A stretch of DNA of 64,000 nt from Rutpela maculata (taxonomy: Eukaryota > Arthropoda > Insecta > Coleoptera > Cerambycidae): the NCBI GenBank assembly GCA_936432065.2, contig OW386293.2:61526265-61590264 (forward strand), written 5' to 3'. The notes below the pieces were generated by a model, which did no database searches, was not told the origin of the DNA, and saw nothing but the letters and a program-made list of their open reading frames with translations. Both the position numbers and the translations under genes were made by a program. Position 1 is the stretch's first letter. Every line of letters starts with the position of its first letter. Shown piece after piece: positions 28,948-40,683 of this stretch.

Positions 28948-31876
28948 TACACCGGGTGACACAGGGGCATGTAATGCCCTGTAACTGTTTTATTTTTCAA
29001 AATAAAATTTTCAAATTAGGGTTTATTAATAGAGGATATAACTGAAATCCTTCATTGAATAAAAGAATCTGTCCCTAAACCGATTTTTTTTATTTTCAAA
29101 TGTTTAAGAGATCAAGAGAAGTCTACATCTGAGTTTTTCGTGTGATATTTTTTCACGACTTTTCCGGAAAATCATCAATTTTTCCTGCCTTCGGTTTGGT
29201 CTCTCGTGAATATCTTGACTTTTACTTCAGAGTTCCCACCAACATCAGAATTTAAAATTCCCTGACTTTTCCATGATTTTCCAGGTTCAGATATTACATT
29301 TTCCAGGATCAAAATAAGAGCATTTATCACATTTTAATTGACATCAACTCAGTATTAATAATGTATCTCTATGAGATGAACATGGAGAAATATTTTATCT
29401 GGAATAAATGACACTACTGTTTTTCATTACGTGATTTTTATTACAACAATTAATTTTAAACAGTACATACTAGTAATTCTTTATTTTCTATTCAGACTAA
29501 TTATATATTCAGCGTGTCGCAATTTTCATGGGGCTACACCTATATCTCAATAACTATTAATGCGATATTTTTGAAATTTGGGAGATTGGTTCTCAATTCG
29601 AATTTATTAACGTAGTAAAATTTGAAGTTTATTACAGTTGTGCGTTTATGGAGGCAAGCATATCGCAGTGGGTTAAAAGTTGTTTAAAGTATAAACTATT
29701 AAAAATCAGTTTTTGTGAACGAAAATTTTTTTTAACTGCAAAACGGTTCAAATGGGAAAAAATTTTTTTTTTGTTCAGAACGTACTTATAATAGTTTTAT
29801 TTGATTTTGAAACATTATTCTTATGTTTTAAATAATACAAAAATTTTATAATTGAATGTAAATGTAAACACACTTGTTTCTTGTTTTGTCGTTTCTTTAT
29901 AATTTGACATTTACTTAACTGACGCTAAAGCACCACAAGAAAACTAGTAGTTAGGTAGCGCTGTACTGACTGTCTTTATTGATTACACCGTATCTCGCAT
30001 TTTCCCACTCATCAACTGGAATGGAACGATCAAGGGCATTAACTTAAACAGAGTTGACCTAAGAAAATTAATATCAAAATACAAATATAAAATTCAAGTT
30101 TTATAATTTTTGTAAAGGAAATGATAAAAGATTTTATAAGTGAAGATTGAAAATCCAGGTTTTTTTCAGGATTTTACTGAAATTCCCTGACTTCTAGGAT
30201 CACTTTTTGGATTCCCTGACTTTTTCAGGTCTTTCCAGGTTGGTGGGAACCCTGTATTTAATACATTTTGCCAAAAAAAAAAAAGGTTATTCGTAAAGAA
30301 CCTCCCTCATCGATCTGTGGAGTACAGAATATTATTACTTAATTCCTGAACTGATAAAAAATTATAAACTGCCCTTACAACAGATTTTCAGTTTTTTCTC
30401 AATAACGTTGCAACAAATAGGAATATTTTGTTGAAAATTGAAGGAAACGTACTTCTTATGATTCCAAATCAACATACCAAATTTTGTTATAAAATATTAA
30501 AAAACAATGCCCAAATTTTCGAAAATGATTGATTGACTCGCCATCTTTGAGCAAAGCATCATAGAGCAATTACAATACTTTTAAATCGTAGAGTATTTGT
30601 TCCCTATCAAATGGTATATATAGTAGAGTATTTGTTCCCTATCAAATGGTATATATAAAGTACATATATATGTTGAAACAAAAAAGTTATTTCAGTTTTT
30701 CTGAAAATGTTCTTGACAAAAATATTATATAAAAATATTACGTTGTGCGGATGAAATCTGAAAACATTTGTCCCTAGTAATTAATATATTAAAAGTATGT
30801 TAAAATCTGGTTCAAACACTCATTTGTTATTTAAATTTAAAATTATCCAATTTGTTTTTATAATAATAAAAGGTAATAGAAATATATTTTTAGTAATAAA
30901 TCTAAAAAAAAACAAGAACGTTTTCAGAAAAACTGAAATAACTTTTTTGTTTCAACATATATAGGTACTTTATATACACCATTTAAAAGATAGCAAAAAC
31001 CCTACGATCTAAGATTAATAAAATTGTTCTTCGATGGTTTTCCCAATTAATTTGTTTCGGAAAATCTCATTTTTGGCGTTATTTTTTAATGTCGTAATAA
31101 AATTTGATAGGTTTATTTGGGATCATGAAAAGTAGGTACATTTTTTCTTATTTTCTAACAAAATGTTTCTATCTGTTGCAAAGTTATTAAGAAAAAACGG
31201 AGAATCTGTTTTAATTTAAGCGTTTTAAGCGCAGTTTATAATTTTTTTGAGATTAGGAATTAAGTAATAGTATTCCGTACTCCACAGATCGATGGAGTTG
31301 TGCGTTGTAAGTAGTCATATATTTTTTTATCAAAATTCATCCAGTAGAAGCCGAGATATTCCCGAGAAACTAAACCGAAAGTAGGAAAAATTGATGATTT
31401 TCCGGAAAAGTCGTGAAAGAAACATTGCGCGGAAAACGGATTTGTCCAAAAACTTAGCTATATATAGACTTTTTTTGACCTGTAGAACATTTAAAATTAA
31501 AAAGTCGATTTTTTAGAATTTAAAATTGGCTGAGACAAAAGAGAATTACAGCCAATTTTCTCTCAATGGAAAGAAGGAATGGAAAAAATATTTCTTTAAC
31601 GTGCCAATTTTAAACATTAAGTGGTTTAAAATTTTCATGGTACTGCATAAACATTTTTTACCATGGCCTTCTTTCCGTTGAGAGAAAATTGGACATAATT
31701 CTCACCTATCTCTGAATTCACCATCGGAATCATGAAAAATGTTACCTTTCCATCTAGAAAAATTGTATGTCAAAAATAACACATTTATACCTTAATAAAT
31801 GTATCCTAATTTGAAATTTATTTTCAAAACTAAAAAAGTTACAGGGCATTACATGCACATTGTATCATCCGGTATA
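28948..31876. mobile_element. Foldback element inside the IS3EU-like element
   Basis: Inverted ends TACACCGGGTGACACA and its complement (CATCCGGTATA at 31866-31876) lead into arms that pair for well over 300 bp (GGGCATGTAATGCCCTGTAAC; TTTTCCGGAAAATCATCAAT against 31395-31420) and again from 30290 to 30720 against 30905 to 31300, around a centre near 30800. The left arm is interrupted by the hAT-like element 29228-30254. A 31-bp direct duplication (TTGTTCCCTATCAAATGG) occurs at about 30598 and 30629. It is non-coding. Confidence 0.75.
29228..30254. mobile_element. hAT-like non-autonomous element
   Basis: Ends CAGAGTTCCCACCAAC and, reversed, CAGGGTTCCCACCAAC, with repeated CCCTGACTTTTCC words near both ends, are typical of hAT terminal repeats. 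It lies in the left arm of the foldback 28948-31876. The right arm near 31355-31375 shows the uninterrupted sequence, so it is an insertion. The 8-bp flanks have diverged and no exact duplication is left. It has no coding frame. Confidence 0.7.
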
Positions 31877-31894
31877 TTTGAGTAATTGATTTAA

Positions 31895-33500
31895 TTAAAT
31901 TATATCCATTACCCGAATATTCGCACTCAATAAATTTTCAAATTCATTTCGAAAATCCGGAAAACAGTCGTAATTCACAGGGAGCACTAAAATACATTCA
32001 CACGTATGAGCCTCGGGTGTTCGTGATAATCCCTCTTTTTGATAAAATGTCACCTCAATTTCTCTTCCAATATTTATATTAGAACCTGTTGTAAATCGTA
32101 CAAATTTTCCTATTATCTCCTTGTTAGCTTCTCTTATGAATTTCATTAAATAACCAAAAATTCGTTGCTGTATTACATTTGGCTCGTTAGTGAGTTTTAA
32201 AAGTGCTACAACATTTTTTGGTAAGTTTTCTTGATTTTTGTATATCGCATTTAAGGAATCCAACGATATCAGTTCACTTAAAATTGGTGTCCAACAGTTT
32301 ACCTACTATAAATATTGTTTTCTGTATAAGTTCCTTGTGAGCCAGGTCAGAAACAAGTTGTGAAAAATTTTCTGCAGATGGTATCCATTTACAATCTAAA
32401 CTTTCTAAGCACTCCATTAAATCATCTATTTCAACACTAACACTATTGAAATCATCCAGAGCATTCTTCATTAAATTTGAATCCATATCCGACAAGTAAT
32501 TTAAAAATTCAATTCGGATATTCGATTTAATATCACCAAATATGCAATGTTCTATAAACGGCTTTGCTAATTGCACCGGAAAATATTTTTCTTCTAATAA
32601 TCCTTTGACCATTATTTTGGCAACTGATGTCCATTTATAATCATAAAAGTTGTCTAATAAATGGCACTTTAATATGTGTACCTACTGTATATTTTTTATA
32701 AAATTCATCCCCAAATTCGGAAATACAGTCTCGAAAAACTCCTCCAAAATCTGCAGCATTTTCTTTCTTACCATTGGGAAGATACATTTCAATTTCTATA
32801 AGAGAATTTGAATGTAAGGGTACGAAAGCATCTATTAGTTCTTCTAGAATGTTGCCTCTATGTACTTTAACTTTAACAACTTCAATAAAAGGAACTTGAG
32901 ATGTATCAGGTAAGATTCGAATGCTGTCTGGTATGTCAAATGAGTCAATAACATAATGGGAAATGTCATTTAGGTCATCTCCAACACTGCTACTGGATAA
33001 TTTAATAATTTTCGGAAGAAACTGTTAAGCTATTCATTTGTGATTCCAAAATTTCATCATCTGACGAAAAGTAGATTTGTTGTGAAACAGATCTTTCAAT
33101 AGCTTGTTCCACAATATCAGATGCTTCGTCATTGATTGTAGTTTGCTCTTATGTTTCCTATATAAACAAAACAAAAAAGTAGGTTTATTTTGAATATACT
33201 ACTTTGTTCAGGAATTTGAATGTATTGTGTGCTCAAAGGGAGAGATTTTTCTTCGTTTGAAACAATACATTTATTTGCGAGAACTGGACCAAAATCTTGA
33301 TCAATTTCTTTAATTTAAGATGAGGATTATCAAGTCAAAATATTCTTAGTCTAAATATAAAATTATACATAATTTTAACTTATCTTTAGACAAATTAATA
33401 TTATTGCATGCATTTGAAACAAGATTAAAATTTTGGTATATTAGTACAGAATATATAATATTTGGTGGTAGGTACTTACCTCCTCTAAGTTAGTTGTCAT
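31895..33500 (-). pseudogene. HECT-domain ubiquitin-ligase-like protein, broken, transposon-borne
   Basis: Exon 1 (33500-33480, MTTNLEE) lies in the right TIR and ends at donor GTAAGT. Exon 2 begins after TATATAG near 33165, in matching phase, with an early TAA at its third codon, then an acidic region (INDEASDIVEQAIERS, SSDDEILESQ). After a frameshift near 33020 comes VHRGNILEELIDAF, MYLPNGKKENAADFGGVFRD and CISEFGDEFYKKYTVG. Frames 32274-32612 (PVQLAKPFIEHCIFGD, DLAHKELIQKTIF) and 31895-32263 follow. The last has FVRFTTGSNIN and RTPEAHTCECILVLP, the HECT C-lobe with its Thr-Cys, then FRNEFENLLS. HECT enzymes carry ubiquitin on that cysteine. Related transposon-linked proteins exist in fish and cnidarians (memory). 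Confidence 0.75.
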
Positions 33501-33788
33501 GTTCTGTTCGCTATGAAACTCTTGAGCAATAGGCACAGAATGGTGCAGTGTGTTTCTTCTGCAGTAGCACGGTATGATATGAATGAATTATCACAATTAC
33601 GAGTTATAAGTCGTAATTACGAGTTGTATGTCGTAATTACGAGTTGTAAGTCGTAATTACGAGTTATAAGTCGTAATTACGAGATACCACTCGTAATTAC
33701 GAGTTGTAAGTCGTAATTACGAGATACAAGTCGTAATTTGTACCATAAAAAAAAAATAAAATTGTTGTGGCCCTTCTGCGCTTCCGTA
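33434..33788 (-). repeat. Right terminal inverted repeat of the IS3EU-like element
   Basis: Reverse counterpart of 18044-18526. From the outside in it contains GGCCACAACAATTTTATTT, about 7 units of the 20-bp array (33590-33737), the GTGCTACTGCAG/ACACTGCACCATTCTG block, 17 or so extra bases, and the exon ATG ACA ACT AAC TTA GAG GAG (33500-33480) with donor GTAAGT. It differs from the left copy at one exon codon (Glu for Lys). Confidence 0.85.
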
Positions 33789-33794
33789 CATATT

Positions 33795-34332
33795 AGACAT
33801 ATTATGTAATATTAATAAGATAAAGGAAGTTCTTGCAGAAATTACAATAGTTTATACTGTCTATAGCAGCTGTAACGTAAGTACCTTGCAGCTTTTGCAT
33901 TTCCAACCATTGCGATATCAAAACGATAATCTCTTTTTAAAAATTCGCTGACCATAAATATATCTACCGCAAGTAGAATGTCAGAATTAGCTTTTACAGA
34001 TATACTGCCTTAGTCGTTTTGTAAAAAAATATTAACAATAACTGCAAACATCAATCACTGCTAGCTAAACGTCAAATTTACTTTTGACATATGAGGTTAT
34101 TTTCTTTCTTGTCAGCAATGTCAACTTATTCGTCTTCATCTGTTCTGCTTATAAGTTCACATCTAACTGCCGTTATGATGTCACTACCGTTTTCGCGGCA
34201 CATTCAAATGGTCGAAGTTTAACAATTTTTTAAAATATGTTGCGCTAAGAATTTTTCTTCCAAATTAAATATATAACTAAATTAAGTCCTCCACTACCAT
34301 ATTTCACCATTTTTGAAAATTCGTCAACAACC
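33795..34332. other. AT-rich spacer, nothing recognised
   Basis: Flank of the IS3EU-like element. No supported gene or repeat was seen. Confidence 0.4.
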
Positions 34333-35300
34333 CAATTACCTATACAGACTAAGTACACCAACTGAAAACTTAATTACGAAAAAGTCACATAAAAATAAAA
34401 GAACTCCGAGCGTATGCACAACAAATTAAAAACTATAAGTGTCAGAATATCACAGTTTTATATTTACACAAAATGATTATAACAATAAATACTGAATACT
34501 GAACTATAACAATAAATACTGAAAAATATCACACGAGTACAAAAGATTCTCACACGAACTTAACGTCCGCAGCCGTCGAAAACCACAGCTGGTATGTATG
34601 TAACTATTGCAATAGAAAGCAAAAAAGATTAATAAAAAATCAATAAGAATGCACTAAAAAGCAAAAAATAAATGTTTGAGTCTGAGCTATCACGGTATTG
34701 CTAGAATTTATGTAACTAAAAATAAAAGTATGGGGTGCTGAAAACAGTTAATCTGTTTGAAGAGTTTTTCGACGCCCCACACTTTTATGTTTAGTGACAT
34801 ATATTCCAACAATACTGTGATAAATCCAAACAGTTATTTTATACTTTTTAGTGTATTTTTAATTGTTTTTTAATTTTTATTGATTTTTTTTAAATAAGTG
34901 TATTTTTTAACAAGCAAAATTAGAAATTTTTAAAAACCCCCGACCAATAAATCTGATAATACTAATTCTAAAGGGCCGATCTGAGATGGTAGAATCAAAA
35001 TGGAACCGAAATCATATTCGGCATTCATAATTGTCTGCACATTTTCAATTTTACTTAAATCGGATAATTAGTAGAGAAATTAAATATGGCTGATTCAAAA
35101 TGGAGACAAAACATAAAATCTAATATGGGCCTATAACCTTCTCGACAAAATACTCTTTCAGATAAAGAAAACACTATCAAAATCGGATCACCCGTTCAAG
35201 ACATATGAAGCTACAGACAGACAGGCAGACAGGCATGTATATATGCAAACATATACGAGTCAAGAGTATAATACCTCCTTTTTGGGTCCAGGGTTATAAA
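34333..35300 (+). repeat. Repeat family C, copy 1
   Basis: About 970 bp running from CAATTACCTATACAGACTAA to TTTTGGGTCCAGGGTTATAA. The copy at 56385-57345 is its reverse complement over nearly the whole length, and a shorter plus-strand copy lies at 58700-58955. Inside (34640-34870) is a palindrome around GGGGTGCTGAAAACAGTTAA and TTCGACGCCCCACACTTTTA. Near the 3' side is a CAGACAGACAGG microsatellite. It has no coding frame. Confidence 0.8.
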
Positions 35301-35404
35301 ATATTTTTTATCTACTCTTATTAATTAATGAATTGAATTAATAGTATCCATAAACAAACATCGGGTGAGAAACTTTTAATGTAAACATGTGCATTTCTAA
35401 ATAT

Positions 35405-36590
35405 AATTTTTTAGCTCTATCTGTGATCAACATTGACTTTGATCAGTGTATTGTGTGTCAGGCAGGAACTTTAGAAACTGTTTAAAATATTACAGAAGAA
35501 AACTATACAAAACTATTACACTCGGCGTCATTTAAATCGGACAATATGTATCAGTGGCATTTGGAGCTCATTTGGAAAATAAGGAATTTTCTTTTCTTTC
35601 TTTCCCGTTTATGACGCCAAGTGTAGAAGACCACATATGAGGATTTTTCATCAAGACATACATGTTCCTATGAAAAATGCCGACAATAAAGGCACTACTA
35701 AAAAAATGTCTTATTTGCAATAAAGAACGCGACATTAAAGGAAACCGAAAGCAACTGTATATAGGGTCATTTAACCGGCAAAACGAAATTTTCCAGAAAG
35801 TTAAGGAGCTAAACGACAAGGAAATACTATATAGAATTAAAGGATTCGGCGACAGTTGCATAGACATGACAGCAAATGATTTGAAATATCACAATTTATG
35901 TATGTTAGATTAAAAAATAATACTTCAAAGAAACAGAACAAGCTGATATTCTTCGATTTAAATACCTGTTTTTGGAAGCCTTATTAAAATTAGAAAAAAA
36001 ATTATTGGAAAATGCTGAAGTTTTAAGGATAGCTCAAATTCGTCACCTTCTTCATTCAGATGCTAACTAAATACAATATCTCTTGGACTGAATCATATCC
36101 AAGTTCAGATGAGATTTCAAATAAATTAAAGTAACATTTCGGAGATAAATTACTAATAATTGCAAGGGGTTCAAAGTTGTCTAGTTATGTTTATTCAACG
36201 GCAAAAATAATAAAATTGTTGAACGTGCCAGATGAGAGCACATCTCAGTCATCAGATAAGAAGGATGTTTCCGGACAGACCAATTCTTCTTGTCACTTAC
36301 AGTCTGACATCTACCATCTTGCTAAAGTCTTAAAAATAGATATTCAATTATGTAAATCTGCAGTTGATAACATAGAAATTACTAAAGAATGTGCTTCTAA
36401 AATGATTCCGAATTCATTATACAATTTTTTTTACAAAACTGCCTATTTCGTTCAGCCAAAAATACCAAACCTTTTTGAATTTGGATGGCACAAGACAGAC
36501 AGCAACATAATGCCAGTTACGATGACAATTAATGCGAAGCCAGATTTTCTAAACATAACACCATTTTGTAAGTGCAAACACCTAATTTGA
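35405..36590 (+). pseudogene. Degenerate gene of a repeat-associated family with Cys-Cys/Tyr-His-Cys modules
   Basis: Three frames in order. The first (about 35410-35580) has FDQCIVCQAGTLE and ends WHLELIW, then in a shifted frame CRRPHMRIFHQDIH. The second (35677-35913) has KKCLICNKERDIKGNRKQ and NDLKYHNLCMLD. The third (about 36060-36590) has IARGSKLSSYVYSTAK, SDIYHLAKVLK and IPNSLYNFFYKTAY. The repeated C-x-x-C ... Y-H-x-x-C layout followed by a helical region is one I associate with multi-copy, transposon-linked insect genes of unknown function. Stops and frameshifts separate the parts, so it is a dead copy. I cannot name the product. Confidence 0.5.
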
Positions 36591-37390
36591 AACAAATCAT
36601 GTTCCTGTGCTAAAGCAAAGTACTTTGTTCCATAAGCCGTTTATGCGAAGGCAAGTGTGTATATCGAATAAAAATGTATTTATTGTGTGCTACTGCAGAA
36701 TTCTATTACCCAGTATAATATTATCAATATTACTTTATGAATACATCTGGAAACGAATGCCGTACCGTGCCATTTCATGTTCTCTACGCTGTCGGGTGCA
36801 TGTTGCACCCAGAGTTTAATGGAGCGCATACAACGCTCAAGCTTATTATACTTTTATGACCACCAAACTGTTGTAAACAACGATTTTGTTTTTCAAAAAT
36901 TAATTTATACCTTAAACTACATTTCACTCTTTATACTAAGTAATACTCTATCTTCAATAATAAAAAAGTTTCCTCGATACAGACTTTTTCAATGTCGCTA
37001 CTGAAAAATCAATGTGAACTCGGGCGAACACATTTTTTTTCCACCAGATAATTTATCTTTAGTATAATTTTATGTATGGCAATCGAGTCATCATGTTTCG
37101 AAATATGTGTCCAAATTTTCAAGCTGAGTTAATTGTTATTAACAAAGTTATGGGATGAGAAACATAAAATATTGTATTTTCGCGGAATTTCAGTGAAGAG
37201 AGGAAAAGTGCAATTTTCTCCGATTTCGCAATTCCAAATCAAATCGCAACCTTCATATTCGAATTCGGCAGATCATTTTACATAAGAATATAACTTCAGT
37301 TTTTGTGTGTTCGCGAGTTGCATTGACCACTTTTTTATTTTGCATATTTCGAAGGTCTCGGTCTCCGGCTAAAGAACAAGACGATTTATA
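36591..37390. other. AT-rich spacer, nothing recognised
   Basis: No convincing gene. The frames 36607-36819 and 36777-37004 overlap each other and show no motif. Confidence 0.4.
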
Positions 37391-37815
37391 CAGTAGGGTG
37401 GAGTGAATAAAAAAATTTTTTTAAATTTCTTCAGATGCATAGATGGACGCCATTTGGATTCAAAATGATGCGAAAAAAATTTAATCTTGGTCGAAGAATA
37501 TTTTGAGAGTTCACAACTACCTTGAAAATGGGGAAAAGATTTTTTAATTTTAAAAATTTTTCAAATCGACAATCGAGTCGACAATCATATTTCTTTTATG
37601 GTTTCTTATTAATGTTAATACGTGTATACAAAAGTTTTTTAGATAACATTTTTTAGTTCCACGAATATTTTAAACTTTGTTTCTAAAAAGATAAAATTGG
37701 GTGAAAATAAAGTTTTTCGGGACAGATTTAAAATGTTCGTGGAACTAAACAATGCTTTATTTGAAAAACTTTTGTATACGTTTTAACGCCGGCAAAGAGC
37801 CATAAAAGAATTATA

Positions 37816-39701
37816 ACACAGCCCCACAAAAAAAAAGTTCAAAGCAGCGAACCAGACCCATGTATCCCTATGTATTTTCGGTCGCTGAATCCGAATCCGG
37901 GATCAAAAAAATCGTACACCCCCAAAATCATTAGCTAGAGTCAAAAAACACCCCTGAAATGGGATAAAAAGAAGATTAAGCTACGAGAATAGTTGTTACT
38001 TCTTAATCAATCGAATTATACAAATTAAGGTTAAACAGCAGCGTAGGTACATACAATAGATATGAAACACACCCCCAGGGATGGGCGAAAACTAGCCCCC
38101 ATATATAAAAAAAATCGATCCAAAATAGCAATGACTGCTGAAAAAGTCGAAATGTCTAAGTTTTGTTAAAGTGTTAAGAAACTACACCAGGTCCGACGTA
38201 GTCTTCATAAACTGCCCCTATAGGATTGAGAACAGCCACCTTTAAGTTCAGAGGACACGAGAAAAACAAGAAAAAACGTAAAATCCAACAGGATTTCTAT
38301 TTTCATGGATGCTATGATTGGCTGAAATTGCATAGTACTCTAAAATAGAACCAGAAACTTACGTACCATCAACATCCTACACTGTCAAACCCTCAGAGGG
38401 TGTGGAAACTACCCCCTATGTAAGATTTAACTATAAAAAGTTAAAGTGACTTCTATAAAAATTCGAAACACCTGCGTTGTGTGGAAGAGAGAAGAAACTA
38501 GACTATGTTCGACGATGTGCTTGAAAACCACCCCCACGGGGTTGCGAGATACTACCCCTCTTCTGTAGGATGCTGGAAAACAGAGAGAAACTAACCGGAT
38601 TTACATTTTTATGGATGCTATGATTGGCAAAAATCGTGTTGCACACTTAGAGTTTGAAATTCATGTCCTATAAATGTTATTAAGTAACACCCCCAGAAAG
38701 GATGTAAACTACCGTAATCCAAAATGTAACGAAATAGCTATACTGATGCTTATTTGTTTCATTTCCATAGTTTTTTTATAGGGATGGCGTCTTTCAACCC
38801 CGTGGGGGTGGTTTTCAAGCACAGCGTCGAACATAGTCTAGTTTCTTCTCTCTTCCACACAACGCAGGTGTTTCGAATTTTTATAGAAGTCATTGTAACT
38901 TTTTATAGTCAAACCTTACATAGGGGGTAGTTTTCACACCCTCTGAGGTTGACACACTGTAGGATGTTGATGGTACGTAAGTTTCTAGTTCTATTTTACA
39001 GTACTACGCAATTTCAGCCAATCATAGCATCCATGAAAATAGAAATCCTGTTGCGTTTTACGTTTTTTCTTGTTTTTCTCGTGTCCTTTAAACTTGGGGG
39101 TGGTTGATCTCAACTCTATTGGGGCAGTTTATGAAATACGTCGGACCTGATACTGTTTCTTATCACTTTAACAAAACTTAGACATTTTGAGCTTTTTCAG
39201 CAGTCATTGCTGTTTTGGATCGATTTTTTTATACCGTGCGTGTAGCGGAGCGCTAGGCATAGGGAGTAAAATTACAACATCGCGCGTGCCAGCTGGCTGA
39301 AATGAAACAACAAAGCTGGGACGCTCCGCCCGACGGAGGAATTTACGGCAGCTGTGTTGCCATATCTCTCGCGCTACGTGAATGTACATGCCTAATGGGA
39401 AATTACACGCACTGTATATGGGGGCTAGTTTTCGCCCCTCCCTAGGGGTGTGTTTCATATCTATTGTATGTACGCTGCTATTTAACCTTAATTTGTTTAA
39501 TTCGATTGATTAAGATGTAACAACTATTATCGAAGCTTAATATTCTTTTTACACCATTTCAGGGGTGTTTTTTGGCGCTAGCTAATGATTTTGGGGGTGT
39601 ACGATTTTTTTAACCCCGGATTCGGATTCAGCGACCAAAAATACATAGGAATACATGGGTCTGGTTCGCTGCTTTGAACTTTTTTTTTTGTGGGGCTGTG
39701 T
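37816..39701. mobile_element. Large foldback of family B
   Basis: 1.89 kb with arms of about 800 bp, ends ACACAGCCCCACAAAAAAAA and TTTGTGGGGCTGTGT. Arms match closely through AAGTTCAAAGCAGCGAACCA, GAATCCGAATCCGGG, CCATCAACATCCTACACTGT, CACCTGCGTTGTGTGGAAGA and CCCCACGGGGTTG, to a spacer at about 38570-38790. Many C-runs (CACCCCC) punctuate the arms. The right arm alone holds the MITE 39234-39414. There is no coding frame; 39204-39458 is a chance frame. Confidence 0.85.
39234..39414. mobile_element. 181-bp MITE with TATA duplication in one arm of the foldback
   Basis: Ends CCGTGCGTGTA and TTACACGCACTG, flanked by TATA (39230-39233, 39415-39418). The left foldback arm near 38100-38115 shows the unoccupied site (CCCCCATATATAAAAAAAAT). 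It is GC-richer than its surroundings. Confidence 0.8.
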
Positions 39702-39902
39702 AATTGTCAATTGGGAAAATTTTAATAATTCGAAAATCGATCTTTTTCCTCATTTTCAAGATAGTTGTGAACCCTTAAAATATTCTTCTATTGAGTTGCA
39801 ATTTTTTTCGCATCATTTTGAGCCCAAATGGCATCTATCTACACTGAGATCTACACCTTGCTTCTACAAAAATTGAAAAGAAAATGTTTTCACTCCACCC
39901 TA

Positions 39903-40324
39903 TTGTACACTTGAACAGTATGGTAAAATACATGAATACTGAATTTTTATATACGAAAAACATTTTATTTTTCAATAATTACATATCTTCGAATACCTAA
40001 GTAAGTATATATTTTTTATGTTTGATACTTTTATGTTTTGTTTATTCCTTATTTGTAGTTTATTTTCAAATTATTTTGAAATATCTACTCGTATACTGAA
40101 TAAATATGTTAAAAGTATTTTATTCCTTGTATTTATGTACTATCCCACATTATTTATAAGAACAGCTTTTCGAAAACTATTATTCATCTTAATCTCGAAC
40201 TTAATTCAATTTCGCAAATAGCATTTATAAGTAGTCTCGTATGTAATATTCATATAAGTACAGTTTATTGAAATTAATCAGTCAGTATCAAGGTCAGTAT
40301 TTTTTATGTGTTCTTTGCGAATCA
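39903..40324. other. AT-rich spacer, nothing recognised
   Basis: No supported feature. The 67-residue frame 40018-40221 is AT-rich and unsupported. Confidence 0.4.
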
Positions 40325-40545
40325 TGCAGTAATATTTCGGTATTGTCGGTATTGCTGGTATTACGGTATTGTCGGTAATATTTCGGTATTGTTGGTAATA
40401 TCTCGGTATTGTCAGTAATATTTTGGTATTGTTAGTATTATTTCCGTATTATTGGTAATATTTCGGTATTATCGGTAATATTTCAGTATTGTTGGTAATA
40501 TTTCGGTATTGTCGGTAATATATTGGTAATATAATACCAACAGCA
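40325..40545 (+). repeat. 20-bp tandem repeat
   Basis: About 11 copies of a unit like TCGGTATTGTCGGTAATATT, with variants in the GTC/GTT/ATC position and shortened units at the left end. Confidence 0.8.
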
Positions 40546-40683
40546 CCTAATATGGTGTACAGAATTTCATATAGTGAGCAGTGATGTAAAATTTCCGAAA
40601 TATTGAAATTCGCCGCGAATATTCGAGAATATATGGGAACATTAAAGAAAATGGTGTTTAATGATGTTAATAATAATATATAA

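Larger units (their letters stand above)
18044..33788. mobile_element. 15.7-kb TIR transposon with integrase-like and HECT-like genes (IS3EU-like), carrying nested elements
   Basis: Ends TACGGAAGCG and CGCTTCCGTA are flanked by an exact 6-bp duplication, CATATT (18038-18043 and 33789-33794). The terminal repeats are long (about 483 and 355 bp), contain 20-bp repeat arrays, and at their inner ends each holds the same ATG exon and splice donor. Inside are a plus-strand integrase-like pseudogene (18464-21211) and a minus-strand HECT-like pseudogene (33500-31895), transcribed toward each other. A Ty3/gypsy element (22023-28606) and a foldback (28948-31876) are later insertions; without them the element is about 6.2 kb. 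From memory, 6-bp duplications and TAY termini with an rve-type transposase fit the IS3EU group. That assignment needs a database comparison. Confidence 0.78.
37394..39902. mobile_element. Outer TA-flanked palindromic MITE split by a foldback
   Basis: Ends TAGGGTGGAGTGAA (37394) and TTTTCACTCCACCCTA (to 39902) fit a Tc1/mariner-type MITE. The original element is a palindrome centred near 37695: 37394-37695 pairs with 37696-37815 plus 39702-39902. Matching words include AGTTCCACGAATATTTTAAA/TTTAAAATGTTCGTGGAACT and GACGCCATTTGG/CCAAATGGCATC. Family B sequence (37816-39701) is inserted in the right arm. Confidence 0.72.

Noticed and set aside
18044..33788. Polinton/Maverick identity for the 15.7-kb element (6-bp duplication, long TIRs, integrase)
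   Set aside because: No DNA polymerase B, packaging ATPase, protease or capsid gene was found. The size is inflated by nested elements; the core is about 6 kb.
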